From: Roseococcus sp. SDR
GTDB taxonomy: Bacteria > Pseudomonadota > Alphaproteobacteria > Acetobacterales > Acetobacteraceae
DNA: 64,000 nt
NCBI RefSeq assembly: GCF_019083995.1
Contig: NZ_JAHRCU010000012.1
Coordinates: forward strand, 62,001 to 126,000
Direction of reading: 5' to 3'
Numbering within the stretch: the stretch's first letter is position 1; each line of letters opens with the position of its first letter. Positions 1 through 8,266 of this stretch are shown in pieces. The notes below the pieces were generated by a model that saw nothing but the letters and a program-made list of their open reading frames with translations, ran no database searches and was not told the origin of the DNA. Position numbers and translations under genes: made by a program.

Positions 1-1187
1 TGGGCTATACGCCGCATGACGCGGGCGGGCTGCTGGCCGCCGGTGGCCTCGGCGCCATCATCTCGCCGCCCATCATGGGGGCGGCCGCCTTCCTGATCGC
101 CGAGTATCTGAAGATCAGCTACCTCGACGTGCTGCTGATGGCGGTGATCCCGACCTGCCTCTTCTACGCCTCGCTGCTCTTCATGGTGGAGCTGGACCAG
201 CGGCGCATCCGCGCGGCCGGCGGCGGCAAGGATGACGTGCCGATGCAGGTCGAAAAGGTCGGCGCGATGTTCAGGCGCGGCTGGTACCACTTCACCAGCC
301 TGATCGCGATCATCGTCTTCATGGCGATGGGGTATTCGGCGACGCTCTCGGTGCTCTACGCCATGGGCCTCGCGGTCGCGCTCTCCTTCCTCTCGCGCGA
401 GCATGCGCTCTATCCCATGAAGCTGATCCGCACGCTGGCGGCGGGCTCCGAGCAGGCGATCGGCATCGCCGCCACCTGCGCCTGTGCGGGCATCATCGTG
501 GGCTGCATCACGCTGACCGGCCTCGGGCTGAAATTCTCCGACATCGCGATCCAGGCGGCGGGCGGTTCGCTCATCATCACGGCGATCTACACGGCGCTGA
601 TCGTCTGGGTCGTCGGCCTCGCGGTGCCGGTGACGGCCAGCTACATCATCTGCGCCGTGGTGGCCGCGCCCGCGCTGATGAAGCTGGGCGTGCCGGATTA
701 TGCCGCGCATATGTTCGTCTTCTACTATGCGGTGCTCTCCGAGGTTTCGCCGCCCACCGCGCTCTCTCCCTTCGCCGCGGCGGCGATCACCGGCGCCGGG
801 CCCTACCGCACGACGCTGATGGCCTGGAAATACACCCTGCCCGCCTTCGTGCTGCCCTTCGTCTTCGTGACGGACCCGCAGGGTGTCGGCCTGCTGCTGA
901 ACATGCTGCCGGGCATGGACTGGATGGATGTGGTGGAGCAGGTGTTCTTCGCGACCCTCGGCCTCGCCGCCCTCTCCTCGGCCTGCCAGGGCTACGCCAT
1001 CACCGCGATGAACGCGGTGGAGCGCTGGCTGATGGCGCTGGGCGGCCTGCTCATGGTCTTCCCCGCGATCATCGAGGTGGTGGTGGCGGACGCCATACCC
1101 GCCCCGCATTGGGTGGGCCTCGCCATCGGCGCCGTGCTGCTGGGCGTGCAATGGGCGCGGCGCGGGCGCTTGCAGGCCGCCGGCTAG
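1..1187 (+). CDS. TRAP-type transporter fused permease, C-terminal part (5' truncated by window edge)
   Basis: The reading frame is open from base 3 with no start inside the window, so the gene begins upstream; about 394 C-terminal residues are visible. The visible part opens with a glycine-rich stretch ending GAIISPPIMGAAAF, typical of the large (DctM-type) membrane subunit of TRAP transporters, followed by many hydrophobic segments. A further C-terminal hydrophobic block is typical of the fused 4TM/12TM TRAP permeases. These take up organic acids or related solutes using an ion gradient and a periplasmic binding protein. The substrate cannot be read from this part, and the binding protein is not in view. 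The next gene starts 18 bases downstream. Confidence 0.85.
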   Translation, partial: GYTPHDAGGLLAAGGLGAIISPPIMGAAAFLIAEYLKISYLDVLLMAVIPTCLFYASLLFMVELDQRRIRAAGGGKDDVPMQVEKVGAMFRRGWYHFTSLIAIIVFMAMGYSATLSVLYAMGLAVALSFLSREHALYPMKLIRTLAAGSEQAIGIAATCACAGIIVGCITLTGLGLKFSDIAIQAAGGSLIITAIYTALIVWVVGLAVPVTASYIICAVVAAPALMKLGVPDYAAHMFVFYYAVLSEVSPPTALSPFAAAAITGAGPYRTTLMAWKYTLPAFVLPFVFVTDPQGVGLLLNMLPGMDWMDVVEQVFFATLGLAALSSACQGYAITAMNAVERWLMALGGLLMVFPAIIEVVVADAIPAPHWVGLAIGAVLLGVQWARRGRLQAAG

Positions 1188-1205
1188 GGCGCTTTCCTGG
1201 CGGGC

Positions 1206-2750
1206 ATGGATGCCGATGAAACGCCCGCCGCCGAAGCCCGCCCGCCGGGGCTGATCCGGCGCGGATGGAACCGCGCCGTCGCCTTTTGGGAGTTCGGCCA
1301 GAGGCTGCTGCTGGGCACGCTGCCGCTGGTTCTCGCGGTGCTGGCCGTGGTGATGGTGGTGCGCGAGGCGGCGCGCCAGCCCATCGAGATTTCCGAAATC
1401 GCCGTGCCCACGAGTCTCTCCGACAGCGGGCTTTCGGGCGCGGTCGCCGCACGGCGGCTGCTGGATGCGATCAACGCCACGGCGCATGCCGTCCGCACCG
1501 AGACGCTGCACCGGCCGAGCGCGGAGCTGGAGGGTTCCGAGCCCGATCTGAACATCCCTGCCGCCGGGCTTTCGCTGCGCGGGCTGGCGGCGCTGCTGCG
1601 CAACCTGCTGGGCTGGCCGGAGCGCAAGCTCTCGGGCGAGATCATCGTGGCGGGCGACAGGATGCGCCTGCGCCTGCGCCTCGCCGGGCATGGCGTGATC
1701 GCCGATGTGGAAGGGCCCGCGGCCGAGGGGGCGGACCCGCTGCTGCTGCGCGCCGCGCCCGAGGTTTGGCGCGTCGTCGCCCCTCGGCTCTATGCCTGGT
1801 ACATCGCCGAGACGGATGCGGAGGAGGAGGAGATCCGCGACCGTCTGCTGTTGCTGCGACGCCGCGTCGAGGATGCCGATGCGGTGGCGACGATCGACTT
1901 CCTCTTCGCGCGCTCGCTGGTGCGTTCGGGCCATGCCGCGCGCGCGCTGGAGTTGCTGGACCTGGTGATGGAGCAGGGGCCGCCGCGCGCCTCGGCGCAT
2001 TATGGCCGTGCGCTGGCGCTGCGCGCCCTGGGCGACCGGCAGGGCGCGCTGGAGGCGCAGGCGCGCGGCCTGGCGCTCGATCCGAACTCGCCCTGGGCGC
2101 ATCTCTCCTCGGCCGTCCTGCTGCGCGAGCTGGGCCGGTATGAGGAGGCGCTGGCGGCGGCGCGGACAGCGCAGCGCCTGGATGATGACGATCGCGACGG
2201 GCTGATCGAGGAGGCGCGCATCCTGCGCTTCATGGGGCGGCTGGCGGAGGCGGCTTCCGTCGCGCGGCGGGCCGTGGCGCTCGATCCGACCTATGCGCCG
2301 GCGCATGCGGGGATGGGCCACACGCTGCTGCGGCAGAACGAGGATGCGGCGGCCCTCGCATCCTTCGAGACGGCGCTGCGCCTCGCGCCGCACCTGGCCG
2401 ATGGGCATACCGGGCGCGGCGAGGCCCTGGCCGCGATGGGCCGCACGCCGGATGCGCTGCAGGCCCTGGCGCGAGCCATCGCCCTGGATGCGACGGATCA
2501 CCGGCCGCATCACGCGAAGGGCACGGTCCATGCGCGCCTCGGGCAATGGGAGGAGGCGCTGGCGGCCTATGACGCGGCCATCGCGCTCACCGCCGGGGTG
2601 CCCGCGCTGTATCTGGGGCGCGGCGTGGCGCTGGCGGAGCTGGGCCGGCGCGCCGAGGCGGTGGCCGCGCTGCGCCAGGCCTTCGCGCTGGGGCTGGACG
2701 ATGCGGCCGGGCGGCGGCTGCTGACGGAGCTTGAAGCTAGCGGCCGGTGA
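1206..2750 (+). CDS. Membrane-anchored tetratricopeptide repeat protein
   Basis: 514 residues. A single hydrophobic segment lies at roughly residues 33-52, followed by about 180 residues of no recognised fold. From about residue 230 to 505 there are successive helical pairs with TPR spacing (for example GRYEEALAAARTAQRLD and NEDAAALASFETALRLAP). The topology suggests a membrane anchor with a large periplasmic or cytoplasmic scaffold for protein-protein contacts. It follows the TRAP permease by 18 bases and may be cotranscribed, but nothing ties it to transport. Its 3' end overlaps the convergent cupin gene by 14 bases. The partner is unknown. Confidence 0.8.
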   Translation: MDADETPAAEARPPGLIRRGWNRAVAFWEFGQRLLLGTLPLVLAVLAVVMVVREAARQPIEISEIAVPTSLSDSGLSGAVAARRLLDAINATAHAVRTETLHRPSAELEGSEPDLNIPAAGLSLRGLAALLRNLLGWPERKLSGEIIVAGDRMRLRLRLAGHGVIADVEGPAAEGADPLLLRAAPEVWRVVAPRLYAWYIAETDAEEEEIRDRLLLLRRRVEDADAVATIDFLFARSLVRSGHAARALELLDLVMEQGPPRASAHYGRALALRALGDRQGALEAQARGLALDPNSPWAHLSSAVLLRELGRYEEALAAARTAQRLDDDDRDGLIEEARILRFMGRLAEAASVARRAVALDPTYAPAHAGMGHTLLRQNEDAAALASFETALRLAPHLADGHTGRGEALAAMGRTPDALQALARAIALDATDHRPHHAKGTVHARLGQWEEALAAYDAAIALTAGVPALYLGRGVALAELGRRAEAVAALRQAFALGLDDAAGRRLLTELEASGR

Positions 2751-3156
2751 GGACCGCGATGTCCTCCGCATCCAGTTCAACGGGAATGCCGGCGCGGATG
2801 AGCGCCGCGAAATCCTCGTCGGGCACCATCAGCGTCAGGCAATAGAGCTTTCCGGGGCCGGGGTTTTCCACCACGTGCTCGATGCCGGGCGGCAGCAGCA
2901 GCGTGTCACCGGGGCCGATCTCCTGCCAGGTGTCGCCCGCCCGCGCACGACCCGTGCCGCGCAGGACGAAGAAGGCCTCCTGCGCCGCGCGATGCGTGTT
3001 GGGCGGCGTGGCGCCGCCGGGGGCGAAGACTTCCACCACCAGGGTGAAGGCCGCGCCATCGGCCAGCGGGTCCAGCAGGCAGGCGAAGTAATTGCTGTCG
3101 CCGGGCGCGATGCGGAAGCCGCGGAGCTCCGCGGCGCGCTTCACGATCGCGCGCAT
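2737..3156 (-). CDS. Small cupin-domain protein
   Basis: 139 residues, one cupin barrel. Motif 1 is seen as PNTHRAAQEAFFVLRG and motif 2 as PPGIEHVVEN, giving the His/Glu/His set usual for a divalent metal site. The start is the ATG whose first base is the last base of the upstream stop codon (TGATG); a TTG one codon earlier is possible. Gene order suggests it is cotranscribed with the upstream solute-binding protein. Cupins of this size can be sugar or acid isomerases, dioxygenases or ligand sensors; the reaction cannot be chosen from sequence alone. Confidence 0.8.
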   Translation of the reverse strand: MRAIVKRAAELRGFRIAPGDSNYFACLLDPLADGAAFTLVVEVFAPGGATPPNTHRAAQEAFFVLRGTGRARAGDTWQEIGPGDTLLLPPGIEHVVENPGPGKLYCLTLMVPDEDFAALIRAGIPVELDAEDIAVLTGR

Positions 3157-4748
3157 CAATCCACCTTGATCTCGCGCACCTGGAACTGGTTGTCCGCGCG
3201 GTGCTGCATCTGGATGCCCTGGCGATGCGCCCAGGGGATCATCATGTGATAGAGCGGCACATGGCCGAGATCGGCGTTGTGCAGCTTGTGCGCCTCGATC
3301 ATCAGCGCGCGGCGCGCGGCCGGATCGCCCTCATTGTCGATGCGCGGCAGCAGCGCGTCGAAGGCCGGATTGGAATAGCCGCCCATGTTCCAGGTGGCGG
3401 CGCCGCCGATGGAGCGCGAGGCCATGATGGCGCGCAGCGTGTAGCTGGCATCGAAGGTCGGCACGCCCCAGGAGAGCGCGTAGAAGGCCGTTTCCTGGCG
3501 GCGGATGCGCTGGGTGAAGACCGCGTTCGGGTGCAGCGCCAGCGTCACGCGGATGCCCACCTGGTTGAGCATGGCGGCGATGGCCTGGCAGGCCTCGTCA
3601 TAGGTGCCGACGGGGCAGTCGAGCGGCACGGAGAAGCCCTGCGGATAGCCGGCCTCGGCCAGCAGGCGGCGGGAGCGGTCGCGGTCCAGCGGCAGGCGCG
3701 CATCGGTGGAGGCGTCCCAGCCATTCACGAATTGCGTCCACATGGAGCCGGTGGGCACGGCCTGGCCGCGCAGGGTGGCGCGGCGGAGCGCCTCGACATC
3801 GATGGCATGCGCCACGGCCTGGCGGACGCGCAGGTCCTTGAAGGGGTTGCGGCCGCGGATGTCGCTGCCGGGCAGCTCATCCACATCCTGGCGGAAGCCG
3901 AGCCAGACGGTGCGGTTCTCCTGCCCCTCCAGCACGCGCAGGCGCGGATTGGCGCGGATGCGCGCCACATCCTGCACCGGCACCACATGCACCATGTCCA
4001 CCTCGCCCGAGAGCAGGGCGGCGACACGCGTCGCGTCCGAACCCAGGGTGATGTGGTGGTATTCGGTGATGTTGCCGGCCGGCGCCACGCCGGCGGCGAT
4101 GCCCCACCAGTTCGGGTTGCGCACCATGATGGTCCGCTGATCCACCTCGCGCGAGCGGATCACGAAGGGGCCGGTGCCGTTCGCCATGCGCACCGCCGGG
4201 ATTTCCTCGCGCTGGGCGAAGTTCTGCGGCACGGTGCTGCGGTTCGCCTCGGACCAGCCGCGATCCATGATGAGCACGCGCGTCATCTTGTCCGGGATCA
4301 CGGCGTCGGGCACGCGGGTGACGATGTCCACCGTCAGCTCGTCCACCGCTTCGGCGCGGAGCACCGTGTCCACGAAGATGCCGTAGTTGCTGGTCGGCGC
4401 CAGCGCGCGGGTGATGCTGAAGACCACGTCATCGGCGGTGAAATCCTCGCCGCCCGCGAATTTCACGCCGGGGCGCAGCGTGAAGCGCCAGCGCGTGGGC
4501 TCCACCTGACGCCAGGCGGTGGCGAGGCCGGGATGCACGCGCAGGTCGTCGCCGCGATGCGTCAGGCTCTCATAGACCTGGGAGACGACGAGGAAGGTGA
4601 AGAGCGCGTTGGTGGCGTGCGGGTCGAGTGTGGCGGCATCCACGCTGGTCGCCATGCGGAAGATGCGCGGCGGCTGCGTCTGCGCGAGCGCTGGAAGCGT
4701 GAGGGTCGCGGCCAGCGCCGCCCCCGCCAGGATGTTTCGCCAAGCCAT
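3156..4748 (-). CDS. ABC transporter substrate-binding protein, family 5 (peptide/nickel/opine type)
   Basis: 530 residues with a cleavable signal peptide (MAWRNILAGAALAATLTLPA, then LAQ). The body is a full-length SBP_bac_5 protein with the typical N-terminal statement of TSVDAATLDPHAT and the LRPGVKFAGGEDFTADDVVFS segment. The start at 4748 is chosen because an AGGAGG sits seven bases upstream and the signal peptide begins there; an ATG six codons earlier lacks both. Such lipoprotein-like or soluble periplasmic receptors capture oligopeptides, opines or other solutes for an ABC importer. No permease or ATPase genes are adjacent, so it is an orphan receptor here. Confidence 0.9.
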   Translation of the reverse strand: MAWRNILAGAALAATLTLPALAQTQPPRIFRMATSVDAATLDPHATNALFTFLVVSQVYESLTHRGDDLRVHPGLATAWRQVEPTRWRFTLRPGVKFAGGEDFTADDVVFSITRALAPTSNYGIFVDTVLRAEAVDELTVDIVTRVPDAVIPDKMTRVLIMDRGWSEANRSTVPQNFAQREEIPAVRMANGTGPFVIRSREVDQRTIMVRNPNWWGIAAGVAPAGNITEYHHITLGSDATRVAALLSGEVDMVHVVPVQDVARIRANPRLRVLEGQENRTVWLGFRQDVDELPGSDIRGRNPFKDLRVRQAVAHAIDVEALRRATLRGQAVPTGSMWTQFVNGWDASTDARLPLDRDRSRRLLAEAGYPQGFSVPLDCPVGTYDEACQAIAAMLNQVGIRVTLALHPNAVFTQRIRRQETAFYALSWGVPTFDASYTLRAIMASRSIGGAATWNMGGYSNPAFDALLPRIDNEGDPAARRALMIEAHKLHNADLGHVPLYHMMIPWAHRQGIQMQHRADNQFQVREIKVD

Positions 4749-4864
4749 CAACGCCTCCTGTTGCAATGGGTTTCAGCATGGGGGGATGCGAAGAGCCTCG
4801 CAATCCGGGTTCCTTGCCCCTATATTGCAGGAAAGACAGGTTTCCTCCGGGAGTTGCCACGAAC

Positions 4865-5836
4865 ATGCGCCGCACTGCACGCTTTCTGACCCTTCTGGCC
4901 GCCGCCGCCTTCGTGCTGGCGCCGGCCCTGGCCGAGGCCGCGCCGGGCGGCCGCTCCTCCTCGGGCAGCCGGGGCGCGCGGACCTATCAGGCGCCGCCGC
5001 CGACGAACACCGCGCCGCAGCCGGCGCGCCCGATGGAGCGCACGGCCACGCAGCCCTCCGCGCCTGCGACGGCCGGTGCGCCCGGGGCCGCCGCGGCCCG
5101 CCCGGCCGCCGCGCCGGGTGGCTTCTTCGCGCGCAACCCGATGATGGCGGGGCTGATGGGCGGCCTGCTCGGCGCGGGCCTCTTCGGCCTGCTGGCCGGT
5201 GGCGGCTTCTTCTCGGGCCTCGGCAGCCTCGCCGGCATCCTGGGCTTCATGCTGCAGCTGGCGCTGATCGCGGGTCTGGTGTTCCTCGCCATGGCGCTGT
5301 TCCGCCGCTTCCGGCAGCAGCCGGCGCCGGCCGGCGTGCCGAACGGCATGATGCGCGAGGCGCAGCCCGAGCAGCGCACCATGATGGGTGGTGGCGGTAT
5401 GGGCCGTGGCCCGGCGCAGCCGGTGGATGAGATCGGTGTGCAGGCGGCCGACTTCCAGGCCTTCGAGCGCAGCCTCATCGAGATCAACGCCGCCTGGTCG
5501 CGCGAGGACATCGCCGCCCTCTCGCGCCTCGCGACGCCGGAGATGGTGCAGTATTTCCGCGACGACTACGCGGCGCTGGCCCAGCGCGGCTGGAAGAACG
5601 AGACGCGCGACGTGAAGCTCGAGCAGGGCGACCTGGCCGAGGCCTGGAACGAAGGCGCGCGGGACTACGCGACGGTCGCCATGCGCATGTCGCTGGTGGA
5701 TTGGACGCGCGACCTGAAGACGGGCGCCATCACCGAGGGCAACCCCAATGCGCGGCAGGAGCAGACGGAGCTCTGGACCTTCGTCCGCGTGCAGGGCGGC
5801 CCCTGGATGCTGAGCGCTATCCAGCAAACGCAGTAG
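4865..5836 (+). CDS. Tim44-like domain membrane protein
   Basis: 323 residues. It starts with a signal or anchor sequence (about residues 1-26), then a Pro/Ala/Arg-rich low-complexity stretch. A glycine-rich hydrophobic region (about 95-145) probably forms two membrane passes, and a C-terminal Tim44-like domain (about 190-323) contains DFQAFERSLIEINAAWSRED. Bacterial Tim44/TimA-like proteins are presumed adaptors at the membrane; their clients are poorly known. The start at 4865 is preferred over an in-frame ATG at 4766 because only it places a signal sequence at the N-terminus. The final codons and stop form one arm of a strong intrinsic terminator. Confidence 0.82.
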   Translation: MRRTARFLTLLAAAAFVLAPALAEAAPGGRSSSGSRGARTYQAPPPTNTAPQPARPMERTATQPSAPATAGAPGAAAARPAAAPGGFFARNPMMAGLMGGLLGAGLFGLLAGGGFFSGLGSLAGILGFMLQLALIAGLVFLAMALFRRFRQQPAPAGVPNGMMREAQPEQRTMMGGGGMGRGPAQPVDEIGVQAADFQAFERSLIEINAAWSREDIAALSRLATPEMVQYFRDDYAALAQRGWKNETRDVKLEQGDLAEAWNEGARDYATVAMRMSLVDWTRDLKTGAITEGNPNARQEQTELWTFVRVQGGPWMLSAIQQTQ

Positions 5837-5854
5837 CGTTTGCTGAGTCTTTTT
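5822..5854 (+). terminator. Intrinsic terminator overlapping the Tim44-like stop codon
   Basis: Perfect 10-base arms CAGCAAACGC and GCGTTTGCTG flank the loop AGTA, followed by AGTCTTTTT. The left arm and loop include the last codons and the TAG stop of the upstream gene. Confidence 0.85.
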
Positions 5855-5857
5855 GGT

Positions 5858-5899
5858 GCCCTCAGGCGCCGGGCGCGGCCTCCGGCCGCTTGGCTTCGG
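5858..5899 (-). repeat. Palindromic intergenic repeat, family C, copy 1
   Basis: Read on the minus strand it matches the repeats at 38187 and 17645: GAAGCCAAGC, then stem GCGGCC-GGA-GGCCGC, then a GCGC-rich segment ending CTGAGGGC. The stem differs from the 38200 copy (GCCGCC/GGCGGC) by a paired change that keeps base pairing. Confidence 0.6.
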
Positions 5900-5928
5900 A
5901 ACGCTGAAGCGTTCCGGCTCGCCTATTC

Positions 5929-5963
5929 GGCTCGCATCCTCGGAGGGTGCGAGCCGTTTTTTT
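5929..5963 (+). terminator. Second strong intrinsic terminator
   Basis: A 12-base-pair stem (GGCTCGCATCCT against AGGGTGCGAGCC, one G-T pair) closes on a CGG loop and is followed by GTTTTTTT. It lies between the Tim44-like gene and the dehydratase gene, and just downstream of another hairpin (GGAACGCT-GA-AGCGTTCC, 5898-5915). Confidence 0.85.
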
Positions 5964-6003
5964 GCCCTCATGCGCCGGGCGCGCCGGCCGCATTTGCGGC
6001 CGG
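5964..6003 (-). repeat. Palindromic intergenic repeat, family C, copy 2 (degenerate)
   Basis: It has the same GCCCTCA(T/G)GCGCCGGGCGC edge as copy 1 on this strand, followed by a perfect 9-base stem CCGGCCGCA-TT-TGCGGCCGG (5984-6003). It directly follows the second terminator. Confidence 0.5.
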
Positions 6004-6076
6004 ATCCTCGCGGGGCGGTCTGGTTCCTCTTCGGTCTTCGCTTTCCCTCGCCGCCCTGCCCCTCTAGCCTGCGGGC

Positions 6077-7015
6077 ATGTTCACTCTCCCCGCGCTCGAA
6101 GCCGCCGAAGCCCTGATCCGGCGGCATTTTCCTGCCACGCCGCAATATGCCTGGCCGCTGCTGGCGCAACGCGCCGGATGCGAGGTCTGGGTCAAGCATG
6201 AGAACCACACGCCCACCGGCGCCTTCAAGCTGCGCGGCGGGCTGACCTATTTCGAGACGCTGCGCTCCAAGGGCGTGGTCAGCGCCACGCGTGGCAATCA
6301 CGGGCAGTCGCTGGCCTATGCGGGGGCGAAAGCGGACATTCCCGTCACCATCGTGGTGCCCATCGGCAATTCCACCGAGAAGAACGCCGCCATGCGCGCG
6401 CAAGGTGCGACGCTCATCGAGCACGGCGCGGATTTTGACGTGGCGCGGCAATTCGCGCGGGATTACGCGGCCGAGCACGGGCTGGATTTCGCGCCCTCCT
6501 TCGCGCCGGACCTGGTGCGCGGCGTGGCCACCTATGCGCTGGAGCTGTTCCGCGCCGCGCCGCCGCTCGATGCGCTCTATGTGCCGATCGGCCTCGGCTC
6601 GGGCATCTGCGGCTGCATCATGGCGCGGGACCTGCTGGGGCTGAAGACCGAGATCATCGGCGTGCAATCCACGGGTGCCGATGCCTATGCGCGGAGCTTC
6701 GCGGCCGGGCATGTGATCGAGACGCCGAGCGCGATCACCAAGGCCGATGGCATGGCGACGCGCATCCCCGACCCGGCCGCGCTGGAGATGATCCTGAAGG
6801 GGGCTGCGCGCGTCGTCACCGTCACGGATGACGAGGTGCGCGACGCCATCCGCGCCTATTGGACGGACACGCACAACCTGGCCGAAGGCGCCGGCGCCGC
6901 GCCCTTCGCGGCACTGATGCAGGAGCGCGAGCGGATGCGCGGCAAGCGCGTGGCGACGATCCTGTGCGGCGGGAACATTGATCTCGCGCTGTTTCGCGAT
7001 TGGGTGATGGCATGA
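6077..7015 (+). CDS. PLP-dependent threonine/serine dehydratase-like enzyme
   Basis: 312 residues, fold type II PLP enzyme. The PLP lysine lies in HTPTGAFKLRGG near residue 50, the substrate/phosphate loop is seen as ATRGNHGQSLAYAG, and a glycine-rich cofactor loop as GLGSGICG. Family members deaminate threonine or serine to 2-oxoacids. The protein lacks a C-terminal ACT regulatory domain and is at catabolic length. It overlaps the following amidohydrolase by ATGA, suggesting cotranscription and a role in a nitrogen-compound breakdown route. Threonine dehydratase is the likeliest label, but other beta-elimination substrates (hydroxyaspartate, diaminopropionate) are not excluded. Confidence 0.82.
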   Translation: MFTLPALEAAEALIRRHFPATPQYAWPLLAQRAGCEVWVKHENHTPTGAFKLRGGLTYFETLRSKGVVSATRGNHGQSLAYAGAKADIPVTIVVPIGNSTEKNAAMRAQGATLIEHGADFDVARQFARDYAAEHGLDFAPSFAPDLVRGVATYALELFRAAPPLDALYVPIGLGSGICGCIMARDLLGLKTEIIGVQSTGADAYARSFAAGHVIETPSAITKADGMATRIPDPAALEMILKGAARVVTVTDDEVRDAIRAYWTDTHNLAEGAGAAPFAALMQERERMRGKRVATILCGGNIDLALFRDWVMA

Positions 7016-8145
7016 TCCTGGAGCACGTCAGCCCGCTCGGCGGGCCCGCGGTGGACCTGCATGTGGCGGAGGGGCGCATTGCGGCGCTGACGCCGAGCGC
7101 GCGGCATGACGCGCCGCGCCTGCTGTTGCCGGGGCTGGTGGAAGGCCATTGCCATCTGGACAAGACGCTCTGGGGCCAGCCTTGGTGGCGCAATGAGGTC
7201 GGCCCCTCGCTGATGGATCGCATCAACAATGAGAAGGCGACGCGCCGCGCCATCGGCATGGATGCGATGCGCGAGGGCCGCGCACTGTGCGAGGCGCATC
7301 TGGCCGCTGGCACCACGCGGCTGCGCAGCCATGTGGATGTGGATGAGGAGAGCCGCCTCACCCATGTCGAGAAGCTGCTGGCGCTGCGGGCCGAGATGCG
7401 CGGGCGGATCGAGATCCAGCTCGTCGCCTTCCCGCAATCGGGCATCCTGCGCATGCCGGGCGTGGAGGATTGGCTGGATACGGCGCTGCGCCTGGGCTGC
7501 GACGTGGTGGGTGGGCTGGACCCCTCGCTGATCGATCGCGATCCGGTGCGGCATCTGGACATCGTCTTCAAGCTGGCGTCGCGGCACGGCAAGCCGGTGG
7601 ATATCCATCTGCATGAGCCGGGTGAGCTGGGCGCCTTCAGCATGGAGCTGATCGCCGAACGCGCGCGGGCGCTGGGCATGCAGGGGCGCGTCATCATCAG
7701 CCATGGCTTCGCGCTGGGCGATGTGGCGGCGCCGCGGGCGGATGCGCTGCTGGCGCAGCTGGCGGAGGCGGGGGTGGCGTTGTGCACCTCGGTGCCGCCG
7801 TCCCGCGCCGTGCCGCCCTTGAAGCGCGCGCGGGAATTGGGCGTCACGCTCTTCGCGGGCAATGACAATATCCGCGACACCTGGAGCCCGCACAATGCGC
7901 CGGACATGCTGGCCCGCGCCGCGATGGTGGCGCTGAAATACGAGCTGCGGCGGGATGAGGATGTGGCGCTGGCGCTGGAGGCCGTGACCTTCAACGGCGC
8001 GCGGGCCTGCGGCTTCGCGGAGTACGGGCTGGCGGTGGGGGATCGCGCCGATCTGGTGCTGCTGGGCGCGAGCTGCGTGGCGGAGGCGGTGGTGACACGC
8101 GCGGCGCCGCTCGCGGTGTATTCGGGCGGCACGTTGGTCGCTTGA
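7012..8145 (+). CDS. Amidohydrolase of the cytosine deaminase type
   Basis: 377 residues. Metal-site motifs are GHCHLDKT (near residue 45), HLHEPGELG, SHGFALGD and the late Asp in AGNDNIRDTWSPHN, an arrangement typical of the cytosine deaminase branch (CodA and isoguanine/ammelide-like deaminases). These hydrolyse an amino group on a heterocycle, usually with one Fe or Zn. The chosen ATG overlaps the previous stop (ATGA); a TTG four codons earlier is weaker. Pairing with a dehydratase hints at a wider nitrogen-scavenging operon. The exact ring substrate is not determinable. Confidence 0.82.
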   Translation: MILEHVSPLGGPAVDLHVAEGRIAALTPSARHDAPRLLLPGLVEGHCHLDKTLWGQPWWRNEVGPSLMDRINNEKATRRAIGMDAMREGRALCEAHLAAGTTRLRSHVDVDEESRLTHVEKLLALRAEMRGRIEIQLVAFPQSGILRMPGVEDWLDTALRLGCDVVGGLDPSLIDRDPVRHLDIVFKLASRHGKPVDIHLHEPGELGAFSMELIAERARALGMQGRVIISHGFALGDVAAPRADALLAQLAEAGVALCTSVPPSRAVPPLKRARELGVTLFAGNDNIRDTWSPHNAPDMLARAAMVALKYELRRDEDVALALEAVTFNGARACGFAEYGLAVGDRADLVLLGASCVAEAVVTRAAPLAVYSGGTLVA

Positions 8146-8146
8146 T

Positions 8147-8264
8147 GCGAGAGGGCTTTGCCCTCTCGCGCTCACCCACCAAGAAACTGAGTTTCTTGGA
8201 TCTTCCATCTGATGAAGGTGCAGGAAACTGGTTTCCTGCCGGGGTCGAGGGGCAGAGCCCCTCG
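8147..8264. repeat. Array of four perfect hairpins at a convergent junction (repeat family A, copy 1)
   Basis: Four perfect stems lie back to back: GCGAGAGGGC-TTT-GCCCTCTCGC (8147-8169), CCAAGAAAC-TGA-GTTTCTTGG (8179-8199), CAGGAAAC-TG-GTTTCCTG (8221-8238) and CGAGGGGC-AGA-GCCCCTCG (8246-8264). The first two, with the linker CTCACCCACC, recur at 49175-49227. The array fills the gap between two convergent genes and probably acts as a bidirectional terminator. Confidence 0.75.
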
Positions 8265-8266
8265 CT

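Noticed and set aside
4820-6874. Minus-strand frame spanning the Tim44-like gene, terminators and dehydratase
   Set aside because: It runs through two strong terminators and two real genes on the other strand; arginine-rich shadow.
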